Positions 4,343 through 10,396 of a stretch of DNA of 10,396 nucleotides are shown piece by piece (position 1 is the first letter of the stretch; each line of letters starts with the position of its first letter). The notes under the pieces were generated by a model. It was not told where the DNA came from. It did no database searches and saw only the letters and a program-made list of their open reading frames with translations. This DNA is from Thermodesulfobacteriota bacterium (GTDB lineage: Bacteria > Desulfobacterota > QYQD01). Location: the NCBI GenBank assembly GCA_030017815.1, contig JASEGX010000079.1, forward strand, positions 1 to 10,396. Direction: 5' to 3'. The position numbers were made by a program, and so were the translations under genes.

Positions 4343-6603
4343 CGGTAATAGAGATTGCTGCCACCCATGGTCAGAAGGCATTTATAGAGATTATACCTGA
4401 ACTCACGCCTGTCCCAGATCCCCTGAACATGGCCCCGCGCCAGGGCCTTTTGAGCGCTATGATAATCAGGCGGAATATCCTCGCCCGTAGTCTCCCGGAT
4501 AACCCTCGGCCCGGCAAAACCAATCTTGGAAGAACGGATGGCAAACTGATAGGGCGAGCAGCCGAGAAAGCTGGCCACCGGACCTGCGTAGGAATTATTA
4601 TCATACACCACGATGTAAAGACCGCCGGAGTCGATATATTCACGTACCGCCATGGTGCACTTGGGCATCTGTACCACGCCCACAGTGCCCTCCTGGATAC
4701 GGATACCTCCCGTAGCGTGGACGTAGGCTAAAAACGGACGTCTCATTATGCGCGCCTTCTCACAGGCCCGGACAAACTTGTCGCCCTCTGCCGCTCCCAC
4801 CGTACCATTGCGAAAGTCATTAAAGAGCATGGCCACTATAAGGCTTATTCCTTCTACCCGGGCATGGGAGGTAATCATGGCGCTGGTGCGTCCGGTCTTG
4901 ATGACATCACGGCGTATCTTGTTTTCAAAGCCCTGGTAACCTATAGCATTTATTGAACCTATGTGTCCATTAAACTCATGTATAGACCCCCGGTCAAATA
5001 AGTTCTGCAGATACCATTGATATTCAAGAGGAAAATGGTGCCCACAGTTCTGGCAAACACCGCAGAACTCACCATAAAGATCCGGCACCCAGAGATCCAG
5101 ACAGCCATATTGCCGCGCATTAGGACAGGATACAGTCCGGTCTTCATTGGCTAACGGGCTGACATAGGTATCTCCCCACTCTTCCGTGACCTCTTCGGCG
5201 CCGGAGGTAGTTGAAGACGCGGCCATAATCCTGAGCTGTTTCTTGGCGGCAGAGTTGGCAATAAAATCGTAGGCCGATATAAGAGGCGAAGAGATTTTTC
5301 TGAGAAAGACAGTTCCTTCTCCCGAGACCTCCTCGATCACCTTTTTAACCTGCTTATGGTGATGCCGGATAAGACCGTAACGGAGGCCATAGTAACTCTT
5401 AAGCACCGCATCTTCTGTCTTTTTAAAGACCTTATCCGGCCAGGTTACACTCTCATTGTAAAAGCCCTGCCCCATCTTACGGTATTTTAAGGAACGCAAA
5501 CGTAAAAGACGTTCCTCTTCTCCCTCCGTCAATTCCCACCGTATGTATATATCAAATTCGTAGTTGCGTTCTGCCGCCTTTTCCTGTTTGATGGCGTAGG
5601 CCCGGAAGGTGCGAAAACTCTTCGTCTTAAGAACGACCTCATCCGTCGCCCGGATCATCTCATAACGAAGCTGTCTCAAAAAAGCGAAGTCATCACGCCT
5701 GGCTCCTAAAACCGGCTCCTGCACAATACGATCAATCGTTTTCAACGGCAGATTATCCTGGGCCGTAATGGAGAGTTGTTCGGCGCAGAAGGTAAGCAAA
5801 TCCTTGGGAACCTTTTCCCCTTCTTTAATCTTTCCCTCGATGGCTGCCGCCCCTTCCGGTGAAATAACCGAATAATAGCCGTGTGAAAGCATAAGACGTA
5901 TATCGCTCATACCTACGGCTTCCGCTCCTCCGGAACCGCCCTCTGAGATGAGTGATACTATAGGCACGCGCAGTTTGGCCAAGGCGTAAAGGTTGCGTGC
6001 GATCTGCTGGGCGGCGCCGGGATAATCTTCAATGGGAAAAGCACCCGGAGTAAATACGTAAAAATGTATGGGTATCCCTTCGGTCTCCGCCACTTCCATG
6101 TAACGCAGGGCCTTTTCATTGCCCCACGGCCGGGTGCAGCCGCCATTGCGGTATTCTTCGCCATGGCCTTTTTCATGGCCAATGACCATCACCTGGTGGA
6201 CATAAACGTGGCCCTTAACCCGTCTGGAGATAGTGGCCTTGGCAACAACCATGGAAGGATCGATGTTGCAGTCCTCCATCCCACCCAGTTCAGTGTAACT
6301 GTCATAGACATTTTCCAGGATATTTTGCAGTGTAATGCGCTGGGGGTTACGGACGATACGCACTATCTCATCCGGAGTAAGGGATTTTTCTGCCCTATCC
6401 TCCAGAAATGAAACAGTCTCTTCCATGGCAGCCAGATCGGCCTCTATAGACCCTTCGGGCCGGTCATAGATTTCTTCCTTCAGTCGCCGGACCTTCTCCA
6501 TTAAATCGCCTAGATTGCCCCACTCGGCGCCCTCTTTAATGTCTAGGAGATACTGCACATTGAGTTCAATCTGGGAAAGGCGTTTATTAATTTCCGGCGT
6601 CAT
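4339..6603 (-). CDS. accAD: Fused acetyl-CoA carboxylase carboxyltransferase (alpha-beta, AccA-AccD)
   Basis: This 754-residue protein transfers the carboxyl group from carboxybiotin to acetyl-CoA, giving malonyl-CoA. The N-terminal half (about 80-325) is AccA-like: RNPQR (85-89), MVIGHEKGHGEEYRNGG (139-155), FTPGAFP (184-190), EGGSGGAEAVG (221-231) and SVISPEGAAAI (245-255). The C-terminal half (about 490-754) is AccD-like: a Cys cluster, HATGGIRIQEG (629-639), and IGFAGPRVIRETT (694-706) with PPDYH. Residues 1-75 look coiled-coil, and about 325-480 is a charged linker. AccA and AccD are separate in E. coli, so a natural fusion in this order gives both halves of the active site in one chain. 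The zinc ribbon is atypical: C493, C501, C514, C517 and C520 rather than two CxxC pairs 15 residues apart. The start overlaps the biotin carboxylase stop by one base (TAATG). The stop TAG touches the inserted element. Confidence 0.95.
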   Translation of the reverse strand: MTPEINKRLSQIELNVQYLLDIKEGAEWGNLGDLMEKVRRLKEEIYDRPEGSIEADLAAMEETVSFLEDRAEKSLTPDEIVRIVRNPQRITLQNILENVYDSYTELGGMEDCNIDPSMVVAKATISRRVKGHVYVHQVMVIGHEKGHGEEYRNGGCTRPWGNEKALRYMEVAETEGIPIHFYVFTPGAFPIEDYPGAAQQIARNLYALAKLRVPIVSLISEGGSGGAEAVGMSDIRLMLSHGYYSVISPEGAAAIEGKIKEGEKVPKDLLTFCAEQLSITAQDNLPLKTIDRIVQEPVLGARRDDFAFLRQLRYEMIRATDEVVLKTKSFRTFRAYAIKQEKAAERNYEFDIYIRWELTEGEEERLLRLRSLKYRKMGQGFYNESVTWPDKVFKKTEDAVLKSYYGLRYGLIRHHHKQVKKVIEEVSGEGTVFLRKISSPLISAYDFIANSAAKKQLRIMAASSTTSGAEEVTEEWGDTYVSPLANEDRTVSCPNARQYGCLDLWVPDLYGEFCGVCQNCGHHFPLEYQWYLQNLFDRGSIHEFNGHIGSINAIGYQGFENKIRRDVIKTGRTSAMITSHARVEGISLIVAMLFNDFRNGTVGAAEGDKFVRACEKARIMRRPFLAYVHATGGIRIQEGTVGVVQMPKCTMAVREYIDSGGLYIVVYDNNSYAGPVASFLGCSPYQFAIRSSKIGFAGPRVIRETTGEDIPPDYHSAQKALARGHVQGIWDRREFRYNLYKCLLTMGGSNLYYR

Positions 6604-8024
6604 TAGTCTTTAAAGATAAGTAAGTTATCAATATTTTCTTTAAGATATTCAAGGTTGGTTATTATCGGTTCTTCACGGCTGTTCTGGCCTTCGATTTTGA
6701 CCTCCGACAGGAAAGTCCGACCTCTCTCTTTGGCCTCTGCCAAGTTTTCTCCCCACATAATAGCCAAAGCCAGATTAGGGTCATATTCACTGGGAATATC
6801 ATAGGCCTCCGGGTGAGGCACATGCGAATAAATACTTAGCCAGGGATAGACAGGGGTTTCAAGGCCGGTAATCGTCCCGATCCAGGGAGTAAACCCTCTT
6901 TTCGTATCCTCGGCCACGACGCGAAACTCAATAGCCACCCCCGTAAAAGATATATCCTTTTGCCTGTATCCCAGCCGTTCACCGAGGGCCAGACGGATCT
7001 GTTCCTCGATGAGATTGGGCGGACTATCATGGCCACGAATACGCGATGTCTTGGCCGAGACATCGTTTTCCACCTGTATCCGGGTATTAACCTCCAGCAA
7101 ATAGGGATGCCCTTCCCTGGTCACAATCCACTCCCAGGTGCCCACGTTATCGTATTTGACATGGGCTGCCAGCTTAAGCGAATAACCGATTATTTCGTCA
7201 AGAATCCGCTGGGGATTAAACTGATAACCGGAAGGATTCTCCAGATCAAACCCCGGAGACACCTCGATACGCTTCTGCCTCCCCAGGCTCTGGATGGTGC
7301 AATTTCTGGTGCCAAAATGTACTATCTCCCGATGCCTGCTGCAAACCAGTTGCACTTCCAGGTGGTTGTAATCATTAATACATTGTTCGATCAGCACCCC
7401 TTCGTCACCAAACTGCCTCTTGGCATAATTCTTTATTCGACGATAGACCTGCCGGAACTGGTCGATATGGGTTACCTGCTCAATACCCATGCCGCCGCCG
7501 CCGGCCGAGGCCTTGACCAGGATGGACGGATTCTTTATCCCTTTTTCTTCCTGAATATAGAAGAGTTCCTCGGCCAGCCCCTCAGCCTCGATCTCATTAT
7601 AAATAGGCGCGTCCGATCCCGGAATAGTCGGTATCTTCAAGGCGTTGGCTATGGCCTTAGTATTAATCTTACTGCCTAAGCCCTTGATAACCTCCCAGCT
7701 TGGCCCGATAAAGGTCAGGCTACGCTCTCTGGTTTGAACCCGGCGGGCAAAACGGTGGTCTTCGGCAAAAAAACCATAGCCCGGATGGACGGCCGTGCAA
7801 CCGGTATGATCTGCCACGGCCAGAATATCATTCGGATCACGATAACTGGACACCCGCCAGGCATTGCGCCTATTGCTCCGGCTGTCACGATTCAACTTCA
7901 CATGCAGAGAACTTTCGTCCTCCTGCGTATAGACGACCACGTAATCCAGCCCCAGATTTTTACAGGCATTCATTATTCGAATGGCTATCTCGCCGCGATT
8001 GGCGATAAGTATTTTATCTTCCAA
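6603..8024 (-). CDS. accC: Biotin carboxylase subunit of acetyl-CoA carboxylase
   Basis: This 473-residue ATP-grasp enzyme carboxylates carrier-bound biotin with ATP and bicarbonate. The N-terminal domain has ILIANRGEIAIR (5-16) and HPGYGFFAED (80-89). The glycine-rich ATP loop is KASAGGGGMG (171-180), followed by H221, Q250-K251, the metal-binding E298 and E311, and NTRIQVE (313-319) holding the bicarbonate and base residues R315, Q317, V318 and E319; R368 matches the E. coli R338 position. So the catalytic set is intact. Deviations are RQK (249-251) for the usual HQK, VEN for VEH, and about 7 extra residues at 322-337. The start is TTG 8024 with an SD (AGGTGGG) 10 bases upstream and a normal MEDKILIANRGE N terminus. 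It is the first gene of the operon, downstream of a good promoter on the - strand. Confidence 0.95.
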   Translation of the reverse strand: MEDKILIANRGEIAIRIMNACKNLGLDYVVVYTQEDESSLHVKLNRDSRSNRRNAWRVSSYRDPNDILAVADHTGCTAVHPGYGFFAEDHRFARRVQTRERSLTFIGPSWEVIKGLGSKINTKAIANALKIPTIPGSDAPIYNEIEAEGLAEELFYIQEEKGIKNPSILVKASAGGGGMGIEQVTHIDQFRQVYRRIKNYAKRQFGDEGVLIEQCINDYNHLEVQLVCSRHREIVHFGTRNCTIQSLGRQKRIEVSPGFDLENPSGYQFNPQRILDEIIGYSLKLAAHVKYDNVGTWEWIVTREGHPYLLEVNTRIQVENDVSAKTSRIRGHDSPPNLIEEQIRLALGERLGYRQKDISFTGVAIEFRVVAEDTKRGFTPWIGTITGLETPVYPWLSIYSHVPHPEAYDIPSEYDPNLALAIMWGENLAEAKERGRTFLSEVKIEGQNSREEPIITNLEYLKENIDNLLIFKD

Positions 8025-8112
8025 AAGCTAAAGTCCCACCTGCTAACTTGATAATTTTCTGTGTATCCCGTCCGGCAATGCCTTCACCGTTACCGCATAC
8101 GATGTGTCCGGG

Positions 8113-8141
8113 ATTATAACTACGCCTGTTTCAAAATGCAA
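8113..8141 (-). promoter_or_regulatory. Promoter of the acetyl-CoA carboxylase operon
   Basis: On the - strand a perfect -10 box TATAAT (8113-8118) lies 17 bp from TTGCAT (8136-8141), a poor match to the -35 consensus (TTG conserved). Transcription would begin near 8106 and give a leader of about 80 nt before the TTG start of accC at 8024. The perfect -10 and exact spacing make this the best promoter candidate for the four-gene operon; the weak -35 suggests a possible activator or moderate strength. Confidence 0.6.
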
Positions 8142-8304
8142 GAAACCCGCTCATAATGACGGGTGTTCGGCACTCATAACCCATTTCCCCGGCAACCGTC
8201 AATTTCTTTCTCTCTTAATGCCTAATATAGATAATAAAAACAAATAGTTATATATTGGGGTAGCCACTCCGCCTGAAGCCGGGAAAATTGTAAAATATTT
8301 TTTC

Positions 8305-8333
8305 TTGACAAAGGCTCAAATGAATATTATAAA
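8305..8333 (+). promoter_or_regulatory. Strong sigma-70 promoter of the polyamine operon
   Basis: A perfect -35 box TTGACA (8305-8310), 17 bp, then TATAAA (8328-8333, 5 of 6). This is the strongest promoter-like sequence in the window. The transcript would begin near 8340, giving a leader of about 59 nt to the ATG at 8399. The candidate operator at 8356-8370 lies just downstream of the start site, a placement suited to repression. Confidence 0.75.
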
Positions 8334-8355
8334 GCCCCGAAATATTAAATGGCAT

Positions 8356-8382
8356 TAAACTTTAAGTTTACTTTTATTAAAC
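8356..8382. promoter_or_regulatory. Candidate operator: perfect 15-bp palindrome plus third half-site
   Basis: TAAACTTTAAGTTTA (8356-8370) is a perfect palindrome about the central base 8363. A third TAAAC half-site follows at 8378-8382. It lies about 16-30 bases after the predicted transcription start and before the regulator gene. XRE-family repressors usually bind such palindromes near their own promoters, so autoregulation by the 8399-8944 product is the natural inference. AT-rich DNA produces short palindromes by chance, but a 15-bp perfect one in this position is notable. Confidence 0.5.
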
Positions 8383-8398
8383 CAAACATGCCGGGGGT

Positions 8399-8944
8399 AT
8401 GAGTCTAAAAATAGGCGAAAAGTTAAGGCGGCTACGCTTGGCCAACAATCTTACCTTGGAGGAATTGGCTAATCGTGCCTACCTGACTAAAGGATATATA
8501 TCGCAATTAGAACGTGATCTTACCTCTCCATCGATTATCACGCTGAAGGACATTCTGGACGTATTGGGAGAGGATCTGGCTAATTTCTTTAAAGAGGCGT
8601 CACCAGAAAAGGAGTTTTATCCCAAATCCGGCAGGGTTATCACATCTGAGTCCACCGACACGTTAAGGGTGGAGCTCCTTGTACCGGGGGCCCAAAATCG
8701 TCTGATGGACCCGGTACTGGTTACTCTTTCGCCCGGGGAAAAAACCTGGGAGGAAATTTCGCACGAAGGAGAAGAATTCGGCTTCGTATTATCAGGAACC
8801 GTAATGCTCCACCTGGATAAGGTCAAACATACGGTACATAAGGGTGATTGTTTTTACTTTAAGGCCAGCAAGGTACATTGTGTGGAAAATATCGGAAAAG
8901 GCGCTGCGAAAATATTGTGGGTGGTTTCACCGCCCATCTTTTAG
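8399..8944 (+). CDS. XRE-family regulator with C-terminal cupin (PuuR-like)
   Basis: This 181-residue transcription factor has an N-terminal helix-turn-helix (about 5-62; LTLEELANRAYLTKGYISQLERDLTSPS is the core, given here only as positions 18-45) and a C-terminal cupin (about 104-178) with H122, E126, G128 and the second motif G149-D150 to H160. This architecture is that of PuuR-type regulators, in which the cupin senses a small ligand such as a polyamine and the HTH represses nearby genes. Its place directly upstream of two polyamine genes fits that role. ATG 8399 gives the standard family N terminus; GGGGGT just before it is a poor, very close SD, so initiation may be weak. It is separated from the next gene by 48 bp. 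A palindrome in its leader suggests autoregulation. Ligand identity is inference. Confidence 0.88.
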   Translation: MSLKIGEKLRRLRLANNLTLEELANRAYLTKGYISQLERDLTSPSIITLKDILDVLGEDLANFFKEASPEKEFYPKSGRVITSESTDTLRVELLVPGAQNRLMDPVLVTLSPGEKTWEEISHEGEEFGFVLSGTVMLHLDKVKHTVHKGDCFYFKASKVHCVENIGKGAAKILWVVSPPIF

Positions 8945-8992
8945 GTTGGTCCTTAGCAGGGACACATTACTTTTTAGGGGAGGTAATGCAAA

Positions 8993-9430
8993 TTGGAAAA
9001 CATAGAACTTGGCTTTGGACAACATCTGATGGTGGACGGATATGGCTCCGATCGGGATAAGTTGACGGATATAAACTATATCTATGATTTTTTGAGCAAC
9101 TATCCGACAGAAATCGAGATGACCAAGATAATGCCGCCCTATGTATTCCGTTACTCCGGCGTAAGGCCGGAGGACTGGGGAATCTCGGGGTTTGTCCTCA
9201 TCGCAGAAAGCCATATAAGTATTCATACCTTCCCGGAAAAGCGATATCTCAGTCTGGATATCTTCTCCTGCAAAGAATTTGATGGACAAAAGGCCATAGA
9301 AGATGTCAAGAGATTGTTTAGCCTTGAAAAGATAGAAATAAGGAATCTGGAACGGGGACTGGAGTTCCCGAAAATCATCCGCAAGGTAGAAAACTTTATA
9401 CGTGACGAGAGGATGCAGATAAGTATCTAA
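8993..9430 (+). CDS. speH: S-adenosylmethionine decarboxylase proenzyme (pyruvoyl, bacterial type)
   Basis: This 145-residue proenzyme makes decarboxylated S-adenosylmethionine, the aminopropyl donor for spermidine. The self-cleavage site is AESHISIHTFPE (71-82): cleavage before Ser73 would form the pyruvoyl group. His78 and Cys93 (FSC, 91-93) stand at the spacing of the processing and catalytic residues of the Thermotoga enzyme (His68, Cys83 by family knowledge). The length fits the short prokaryotic class. The start is TTG 8993, with a strong SD (GGGGAGGT, 8976-8983) 9 bases upstream and a family-like N terminus (ENIELGFGQHLMVDGYG). An ATG at 8986 lies between SD and TTG but is in another frame and reads only 24 codons. 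It is second in the operon, 4 bases before the ureohydrolase gene. No spermidine synthase is in the window. Confidence 0.95.
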   Translation: MENIELGFGQHLMVDGYGSDRDKLTDINYIYDFLSNYPTEIEMTKIMPPYVFRYSGVRPEDWGISGFVLIAESHISIHTFPEKRYLSLDIFSCKEFDGQKAIEDVKRLFSLEKIEIRNLERGLEFPKIIRKVENFIRDERMQISI

Positions 9431-9434
9431 GGAG

Positions 9435-10295
9435 ATGACCGGCTTTAACTTCGGCGGATTACAAGACGATAAAACGCGTTTAGAATCCTCAAAAACAGTA
9501 ATTGTGCCGGTCCCTTATGACGGCACCACGTCGTTTCGGAGCGGCACCCGCGAAGGGCCTCTGGCTATTATTAGTGCCTCCCGTTTTTTAGAACTTTACG
9601 ACGAAGAAACAGATCAGGACATAAGCGAAACCGGCATTGCCACATTAGGCGAGATGGAACCTCTCGCCTCCTCGCCCGAAGCCATGATAGAAGCTGTCCG
9701 CGAAGCCTGCCTGCCACTCCTGCAACAGGGAAAAACAGTGGTAGTCCTTGGCGGCGAACACTCGGTCAGTCTGGGAGCCATAAAGGCTGTTGCTGACTAT
9801 AAGCCGTCTTTTTCCATATTACAATTCGACGCCCATGCCGATCTGAGAAATTCCTATCAAAATACCCCTTTTAGCCATGCCTGCGTTATGCGCCGGGCCA
9901 TGGAATATAATCCCATTGAACAGGTGGGGATACGCTCCCTCAGCCGTGAAGAGGCCGTATTTATAAAGGGAAGCGGGCTTAAACCATTTTATGCCCCCGC
10001 AGTGCTGACCGATCGAGAGGCGGTCCTACAGGAATTATTGACCCGGTTATTGCCCGAGGTCTATATAACTATAGACCTTGATGTCCTGGACCCGTCCATC
10101 ATGCCGGCCGTAGGCACCCCCGAACCGGGTGGTCTGGGCTGGTACGATTTACTCTTCCTTCTGCGGCACATTACCCGGAAAAAGCATGTTCTGGCCTTTG
10201 ATGTCGTTGAGCTTTCCCCACAACCGGGCAATGTGGCCCCGGACTTCCTGGCCGCCAAGCTTATCTATAAATTGTTAAACTATATCGGTCACTGA
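9435..10295 (+). CDS. speB: Agmatinase-family ureohydrolase (agmatinase or aminopropylagmatinase)
   Basis: This 286-residue manganese enzyme of the arginase/agmatinase fold hydrolyses a guanidino group and releases urea; agmatine gives putrescine, or N1-aminopropylagmatine gives spermidine. All metal ligands are visible: H109 (GGEHS), D132, H134 and D136 (DAHAD), D214 and D216 (DLDVLDP), with active-site E259 (DVVEL) and the TPEPGG loop (228-233). The length is normal. Pairing with S-adenosylmethionine decarboxylase favours a polyamine role over arginase. The choice between agmatine and aminopropylagmatine cannot be made from sequence alone. ATG 9435 is the first possible start after an in-frame stop at 9420-9422. 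The SD-like TAAGGAG (9428-9434) abuts it with no spacer, so expression probably depends on coupling to the upstream stop (TAA, 9428-9430). Confidence 0.92.
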   Translation: MTGFNFGGLQDDKTRLESSKTVIVPVPYDGTTSFRSGTREGPLAIISASRFLELYDEETDQDISETGIATLGEMEPLASSPEAMIEAVREACLPLLQQGKTVVVLGGEHSVSLGAIKAVADYKPSFSILQFDAHADLRNSYQNTPFSHACVMRRAMEYNPIEQVGIRSLSREEAVFIKGSGLKPFYAPAVLTDREAVLQELLTRLLPEVYITIDLDVLDPSIMPAVGTPEPGGLGWYDLLFLLRHITRKKHVLAFDVVELSPQPGNVAPDFLAAKLIYKLLNYIGH

Positions 10296-10310
10296 AATCA
10301 AAAATCATTC

Positions 10311-10396
10311 AGCCACAAAGTCACAAGGACACGAAGAATGGATATAAATCTTAAACCGCTACCACAGAATTATTCTACAATCTTAATGCCTTTGTG
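10311..10396. repeat. Dispersed inverted repeat with CACAAAG arms, cut by the window end
   Basis: From 10311 the sequence reads AGCCACAAAGTCACAAGG and goes on to CACGAAG, an approximately 9-bp-periodic arm. The window ends in CTTTGTG (10390-10396), the start of the complementary right arm. The layout parallels the CGCAAAGA palindrome at 1397-1518. It begins 16 bases after the ureohydrolase stop. No coding content is visible in what remains. Confidence 0.6.

Larger units (their letters stand above)
8025..8398. promoter_or_regulatory. Divergent intergenic control region
   Basis: This 374-bp gene-free stretch separates the leftward carboxylase operon from the rightward polyamine operon. It holds a promoter in each direction (8113-8141 on -, 8305-8333 on +) and a palindrome at 8356-8370, listed separately. 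Between the promoters (8142-8304) the sequence is mainly AT-rich. It has a weak 5-bp hairpin, ACCCG (8145-8149) with CGGGT (8160-8164), and nothing coding. The accC leader (about 8025-8106) can form a 6-bp stem with one G-T pair around the CGGTAA/TTGCCG segments. No riboswitch could be recognised. Confidence 0.6.

Noticed and set aside
4155..4364. 69-codon - strand frame across the inserted element
   Set aside because: It spans the inverted repeats and both flanking gene ends, has no family features and no proper ribosome site.
4285..4731. 148-codon + strand frame opposite the end of accAD
   Set aside because: Shadow of the carboxyltransferase frame; starts inside the inserted element.
6960..7679. 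239-codon + strand frame opposite accC
   Set aside because: Antisense shadow; accC carries all biotin carboxylase motifs on the other strand.
8025..8106. Riboswitch or leader peptide before accC
   Set aside because: Only a weak 6-bp stem and no recognised riboswitch core or credible short reading frame.
8878..9060. 60-codon + strand frame across the regulator and speH junction
   Set aside because: Overlaps two real genes in a different frame; only its last 24 codons (from ATG 8986) are mentioned, as a possible decoy start.

Overview
The window looks like a chromosomal segment of a deltaproteobacterium in the broad sense (Desulfobacterota). This is inferred from gene content, not from a database match. 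It carries a bacterial RRM-type RNA-binding protein, an acetyl-CoA carboxylase operon with AccA and AccD fused in one chain, and several families of short dispersed palindromic repeats between genes. No rRNA, tRNA, CRISPR array, intact transposase or toxin-antitoxin pair was found. Several genes start with GTG or TTG behind recognisable Shine-Dalgarno (SD) sites.

Layout. Positions 1-54 look like the outer end of an insertion sequence cut by the window edge. On the + strand follow a cold-shock protein (232-435), a glycine-rich RRM protein (526-900) and a SlyD-like FKBP prolyl isomerase (897-1388), an RNA-chaperone and protein-folding cluster. A palindromic repeat of about 120 bp separates these from a DUF72/YecE protein (1534-2253). 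Positions 2254-2587 hold no gene but at least three repeat structures, one of them with strict 7-bp periodicity.

On the - strand, read right to left from a promoter near 8113-8141, lies a complete acetyl-CoA carboxylase set: biotin carboxylase (8024-6603), fused AccA-AccD carboxyltransferase (6603-4339), a divergent biotin carrier protein (4167-3523) and a biotin-protein ligase (3532-2588). Biotin attachment, biotin carboxylation and carboxyl transfer to acetyl-CoA (giving malonyl-CoA for fatty acid synthesis) are therefore encoded together. The operon is interrupted by a 156-bp MITE-like inverted-repeat element flanked by TAA duplications. Removing it in thought rebuilds a tight junction in which the accAD stop codon abuts the ribosome binding site of the carrier gene.

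A 374-bp divergent intergenic region (8025-8398) carries promoters in both directions and a perfect 15-bp palindrome. Rightward from it runs a likely polyamine operon: an XRE-cupin regulator (8399-8944), pyruvoyl S-adenosylmethionine decarboxylase (8993-9430) and an agmatinase-family ureohydrolase (9435-10295). The regulator probably senses a polyamine or related ligand and represses its own operon. No arginine decarboxylase or spermidine synthase is in the window. The last 86 bases start another inverted repeat cut by the window end.

The points most worth a second look are the MITE inside the carboxylase operon, the paired oddities of the carrier protein and its ligase, the heptad-periodic palindrome, and the candidate operator in front of the polyamine operon. 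Nothing here is clearly a new defence or mobile system.
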